Positions 61,486-64,000 of a stretch of DNA of 64,000 nt are shown in pieces. A model generated the notes under the pieces. It had not been told where the DNA came from, made no database searches, and saw only the letters and a program-made list of their open reading frames with translations. Position numbers and translations under genes: made by a program. The DNA is from Azonexus sp. (GTDB lineage Bacteria > Pseudomonadota > Gammaproteobacteria > Burkholderiales > Rhodocyclaceae), in contig NZ_JAKLLH010000016.1 in NCBI RefSeq assembly GCF_023150235.1, forward strand, positions 1-64,000, written 5' to 3'. Position 1 is the first letter of the stretch; every line of letters begins with the position of its first letter.

Positions 61486-62988
61486 TCAGGCAAACAAGCC
61501 GTGCAGGAACCAGCCGTCGGCGGTGCGAAAAATCCACAGCCATTGCCCGGCCGGATTACAGGCGACAAAGTAATCACGACGCACATCGCCCTCGCCTTCG
61601 CCGCTGTCCCACCAGCCGCTTTCGATCCGTTCGGCCGGCCCCTGCAGGCGCAAGGGGCCGCGCCAGCACGGCACGCCCTGGCGCTCGGCGAGCGCCTGTG
61701 GTTGCGGATACAACCATAAAGGCCGGGTCGCCGCCTGGTCCTGATCCGGTGCCGCACCCTGGCTAGCTCCAGTCGGCGGCTGTTGCGGTGACGGTGGCGC
61801 CGACAGCAGCGGCGACCGGGGTTGGCTGGCGCACTCCGGACGATGGTCGGCACATGCCGCCAGGCTGGATACCGCCGCTGCGCCGAGCCGGGCGCGCAAG
61901 CGTTCGATGCAGGCAGCCGCCCCTTCGCCGGCAGCCTGCTCGCCCCATAACCCAGCACTGCTACCGCTGATCGCGACCACCTGCTCGGCCTCCAGGCGCA
62001 GCGCCAGCACCGAAGCCGGCAAGGGTTGCCGCGCCAGGTGTTCGCGCAGCAGGCGCAGCCAGCGTTCGGGGTCGCAGCTCGGTTCGCCGAAACGCAACGC
62101 TATTTGCGTGCAGCTTGTCGCACTGTGCTCATGCTCGAGAGATAGAGAAGCCGCCAGCAACTGCAACTGGCGCACCTGCAACCAACCGGCGAGTGCCGCC
62201 AGCAGGCGCTGTGCCGCGCAGAGCAAGCCCTCGGCGAGCTCGACCCGGCCCGGCAACTCCAGTCGCTGCGCAAAATGTTCGGGGAAGGCAAAAGGCGGCA
62301 GCGGGTCGGGACGCAAGCCGCGCGCACGCTGCAGGTCGGCGACTGGCGCGCCGCCGATGCGCAAGTGCAGTTCCGCCTCGGACCAGGCCAGCAGATCGCC
62401 GAGTACGCGGCAGCCACAAGCCGCCAGCCGGGCGCCAACCGCCGGCGACCACTGGCTGACTGCCGCCACCAGCGACAAGGGCAGCACTGCCAGTACGTCA
62501 TCGAGCGCCTCGGCCGTCGCCGTGCGCAGCGGCGGCCCGTCCGGCTGGCCGGCCGCAGCGGCGGCCAGCCAGCGGGCGGCCAGCGGCGTCGGCGCCACGC
62601 CGCCGGCCACGCACCAGCCCTGCGCCTGCAACTGCTCGACGGCAGCAGTCAGCAAGGCTGCCAGTCCGCCAAACAGGCGCAGGCAGCCGCCAATTTCGAG
62701 CAGGATGGTCTGCGGTGGCGCCAGGCTGACGTCGGGCGAAAATTGCCCGGCCCAGCAGGCCAGCTGCTGCAAGGCGGCGGCTTCGCAGCCGGGGTCGCCC
62801 GCCAGCGCCTGCAAGCCGGGCGCCAGTGCCAGTGCCGTCGCCAGCCGCTGCCCGGGCAAAACCCCGGCGGCTGCGGCCTGCGCGTCGGCTACCCGTACCC
62901 GGCCGCGCTCGACCACCGCGCTAGGCGACGAGGGCGAGGCCAGCGCCTGCAGCGGCAATCGCGGAAATTCGAGAGCCAGCCACAGCAT
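61486..62988 (-). CDS. imuB: Y-family polymerase-like protein ImuB
   Basis: 500 residues from ATG 62988 (MLWLALEFPRLPL). It is related to DinB/UmuC but, as in ImuB proteins, acts as a scaffold linking ImuA, DnaE2 and the beta clamp and lacks polymerase acidic residues. LEIGGCLRLFGG is the family segment, followed by the thumb (LGDLLAWSEAELHLRIG...LQRARGLRPDPLPPF) and a C-terminal tail. It overlaps imuA by 68 bases. A 644-codon frame extends further upstream but only as a shadow of imuA. Confidence 0.92.
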   Translation of the reverse strand: MLWLALEFPRLPLQALASPSSPSAVVERGRVRVADAQAAAAGVLPGQRLATALALAPGLQALAGDPGCEAAALQQLACWAGQFSPDVSLAPPQTILLEIGGCLRLFGGLAALLTAAVEQLQAQGWCVAGGVAPTPLAARWLAAAAAGQPDGPPLRTATAEALDDVLAVLPLSLVAAVSQWSPAVGARLAACGCRVLGDLLAWSEAELHLRIGGAPVADLQRARGLRPDPLPPFAFPEHFAQRLELPGRVELAEGLLCAAQRLLAALAGWLQVRQLQLLAASLSLEHEHSATSCTQIALRFGEPSCDPERWLRLLREHLARQPLPASVLALRLEAEQVVAISGSSAGLWGEQAAGEGAAACIERLRARLGAAAVSSLAACADHRPECASQPRSPLLSAPPSPQQPPTGASQGAAPDQDQAATRPLWLYPQPQALAERQGVPCWRGPLRLQGPAERIESGWWDSGEGEGDVRRDYFVACNPAGQWLWIFRTADGWFLHGLFA

Positions 62989-63661
62989 GGGCCACCTTTC
63001 CGGGTCGGGAGAGTTCAAGGTCAATGGCGTGCGAGGCGGCAGCCCCCCGCCGCTTGAGAATGCGCAGCCGCAAGCGGCGACCCCGGCCCGCCGCCTGGGG
63101 CAACGGCTCGCAGTGCAGGCGCAGCGGTGCCGCCGAGGCCTGGGCCAGTTCCACGGTCGACCGCCAGAGCACGGCAAAAACCGATCGCTTTTCAACCGCC
63201 ACCTGCAAACGCCGGATCTGTGCCGGCGCCAGACGCTGCCCCGGCGCTTCAGCCCAGCCGAGTACGGCGGCAAAACTGCCGCTGGCGAGCAATTGCTCCA
63301 GGCACCAAGCCACCTGCCCCGGCGCCCGGCCGGGGTGTACCAGCAACAGCCGTTCCGGAGCGATGCCGGCAGCGGCCCAGGCCGGCGCATGCACTTGCCA
63401 GGGCGGCGCCACCAGGGCAATACGGCCGCCGGTGCCGGCCAATGCAGCCAAGGCCGGTAGCAACAAGCTCAATTCGCCGGCCCCGCCCGGCCCGCCGAGC
63501 AGTTCGGTCAGCCCCCCGCGCGGCCAGCCGCCACCGGGCAACTCGGCATCAAGCGCGGGATAGCCGCTGGCGATCGAGCCCAGTGCCGGTGCCGCCAGCG
63601 CATCGCCGCGCCAGACGTCACCACGGGCAAGCACATCGGTCAGGGACAGAGAGGAAGACAT
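62921..63661 (-). CDS. imuA: ImuA (SulA/RecA-like) mutasome protein
   Basis: 246 residues from ATG 63661. It is RecA-like in fold: ALDAELPGGGWPRGGLTELLG followed by GGAGELSLLLPALA at the degenerate Walker A position (no P-loop lysine, as usual for ImuA), and RIALVAPPWQVHAPAWAAAG. It binds RecA and ImuB in damage tolerance. It is the first gene of imuA-imuB-dnaE2. I do not see a clear LexA box (CTGT-N8-ACAG) in the 150 bases upstream. Confidence 0.9.
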   Translation of the reverse strand: MSSSLSLTDVLARGDVWRGDALAAPALGSIASGYPALDAELPGGGWPRGGLTELLGGPGGAGELSLLLPALAALAGTGGRIALVAPPWQVHAPAWAAAGIAPERLLLVHPGRAPGQVAWCLEQLLASGSFAAVLGWAEAPGQRLAPAQIRRLQVAVEKRSVFAVLWRSTVELAQASAAPLRLHCEPLPQAAGRGRRLRLRILKRRGAAASHAIDLELSRPGKVAHAVAGSRISAIAAAGAGLALVA

Positions 63662-64000
63662 GTGAAAAATACGGGCCTCGAAAAAGCTGAAAAAACCGCT
63701 AACGCCCCGAACGGTGCAGATTGCTCGCAGCGACAAGCGACCTTCTGGCACTGCCGACGCTGCTCACCAACATCTGGCTGCTGCGGCCAGACCCGGCACG
63801 CCCCACCCCGGGAATATCTGCATCCAGCCATGCACGCAGCGCCCGGGCAGTGGTTTTCAGGCTACCGGACAGACGCCGAGGCCGCACAGTAGCTGCGGGC
63901 ACGTTTCCCAACCCGACCGGCCCCAACCTGCCCCCAAGCGACCCGGTGGGCAAGGAATAGGCGAGACCTGAGCGGTAACCATGCAGCAACCGCGCCCCCC
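63662..64000. other. Right-edge region upstream of imuA
   Basis: 339 bases containing the imuA promoter region and only weak overlapping frames on both strands without recognised motifs. The region ends at the window edge, so a truncated gene cannot be excluded. No LexA box was identified. Confidence 0.4.

Noticed and set aside
62989-63420. Upstream extension of imuB to 644 codons
   Set aside because: It overlaps imuA almost entirely and has low-complexity Arg/Pro/Trp composition; ImuB proteins begin at the MLWLALEFPRLPL motif.
63699-63989. 96-codon leftward frame at the right edge
   Set aside because: Low-complexity composition, no ribosome-binding site and no recognisable family; possibly only the imuA upstream region.

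Overview
The window is a GC-rich chromosomal segment from a Gram-negative facultative anaerobe. The gene set points to a betaproteobacterium of the Rhodocyclaceae type (Dechloromonas/Azonexus-like): Fnr with divergent hemN, class I PHA synthase, NAD-linked Hox hydrogenase, vitamin B12-dependent ribonucleotide reductase, MnmC, SmpB and a DnaE2/ImuAB mutasome. The genus is an inference from gene content; no rRNA or tRNA gene was recognised.

Left part (1-8.9 kb): the 5' end of a group II intron sits directly behind a rho-independent terminator, followed by hemN and fnr diverging from one FNR site. Next come a hemerythrin/DUF2249/membrane protein/SirB2 operon with its own FNR/DNR-type site, a di-iron oxygen-binding protein (ODP) paired with a stand-alone chemoreceptor-tip-like protein, phaC and a universal stress protein. 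Most of this looks like adaptation to low oxygen.

Hydrogenase and fermentation block (9-23 kb): a leftward hoxF-U-Y-H-W operon (group 3d NAD+-reducing [NiFe] hydrogenase), with an FNR-like site in front of hoxF and a 20-copy 7-bp tandem repeat between hoxY and hoxH. Divergently, fabI is followed by a kinase-like protein, a Cys-based phosphatase, a MaoC-phosphotransacetylase fusion and ackA. A class II ribonucleotide reductase behind a pair of NrdR boxes follows. Together these handle reductant disposal, acetyl-phosphate/acetate metabolism and oxygen-independent dNTP synthesis.

Middle (23-33 kb): an RND efflux pump with its adaptor, greB, a Pit phosphate transporter with its DUF47 partner, a probably leaderless small gene and the DEAD-box helicase deaD with a 308-base leader.

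The most notable locus is 33.4-42.6 kb: Fur-like site, TonB receptor, a CobN/chelatase-like protein with signal peptide and C-terminal membrane anchor, second TonB receptor, MotA/TolQ/ExbB-like protein and DUF2149 protein. This matches the logic of hmu heme-utilisation operons, in which the CobN-like HmuS removes iron from heme without oxygen, and not cobalamin synthesis.

Right part (42.6-64 kb): mostly housekeeping and repair genes (RlmN-like methylase, PACE exporter, smpB, TRIC channel, menD, lysS, a Kdo-kinase-like protein, mnmC, glycine-zipper protein, metY, FKBP, a GGDEF diguanylate cyclase, dnaE2-imuB-imuA), plus a multi-hairpin REP-like module.

Across the whole window a palindrome, ACGGTCGACCGT, and its near half-form GTTGACCGTG recur far above chance. 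The half-form lies mostly inside genes and mostly in the coding direction.
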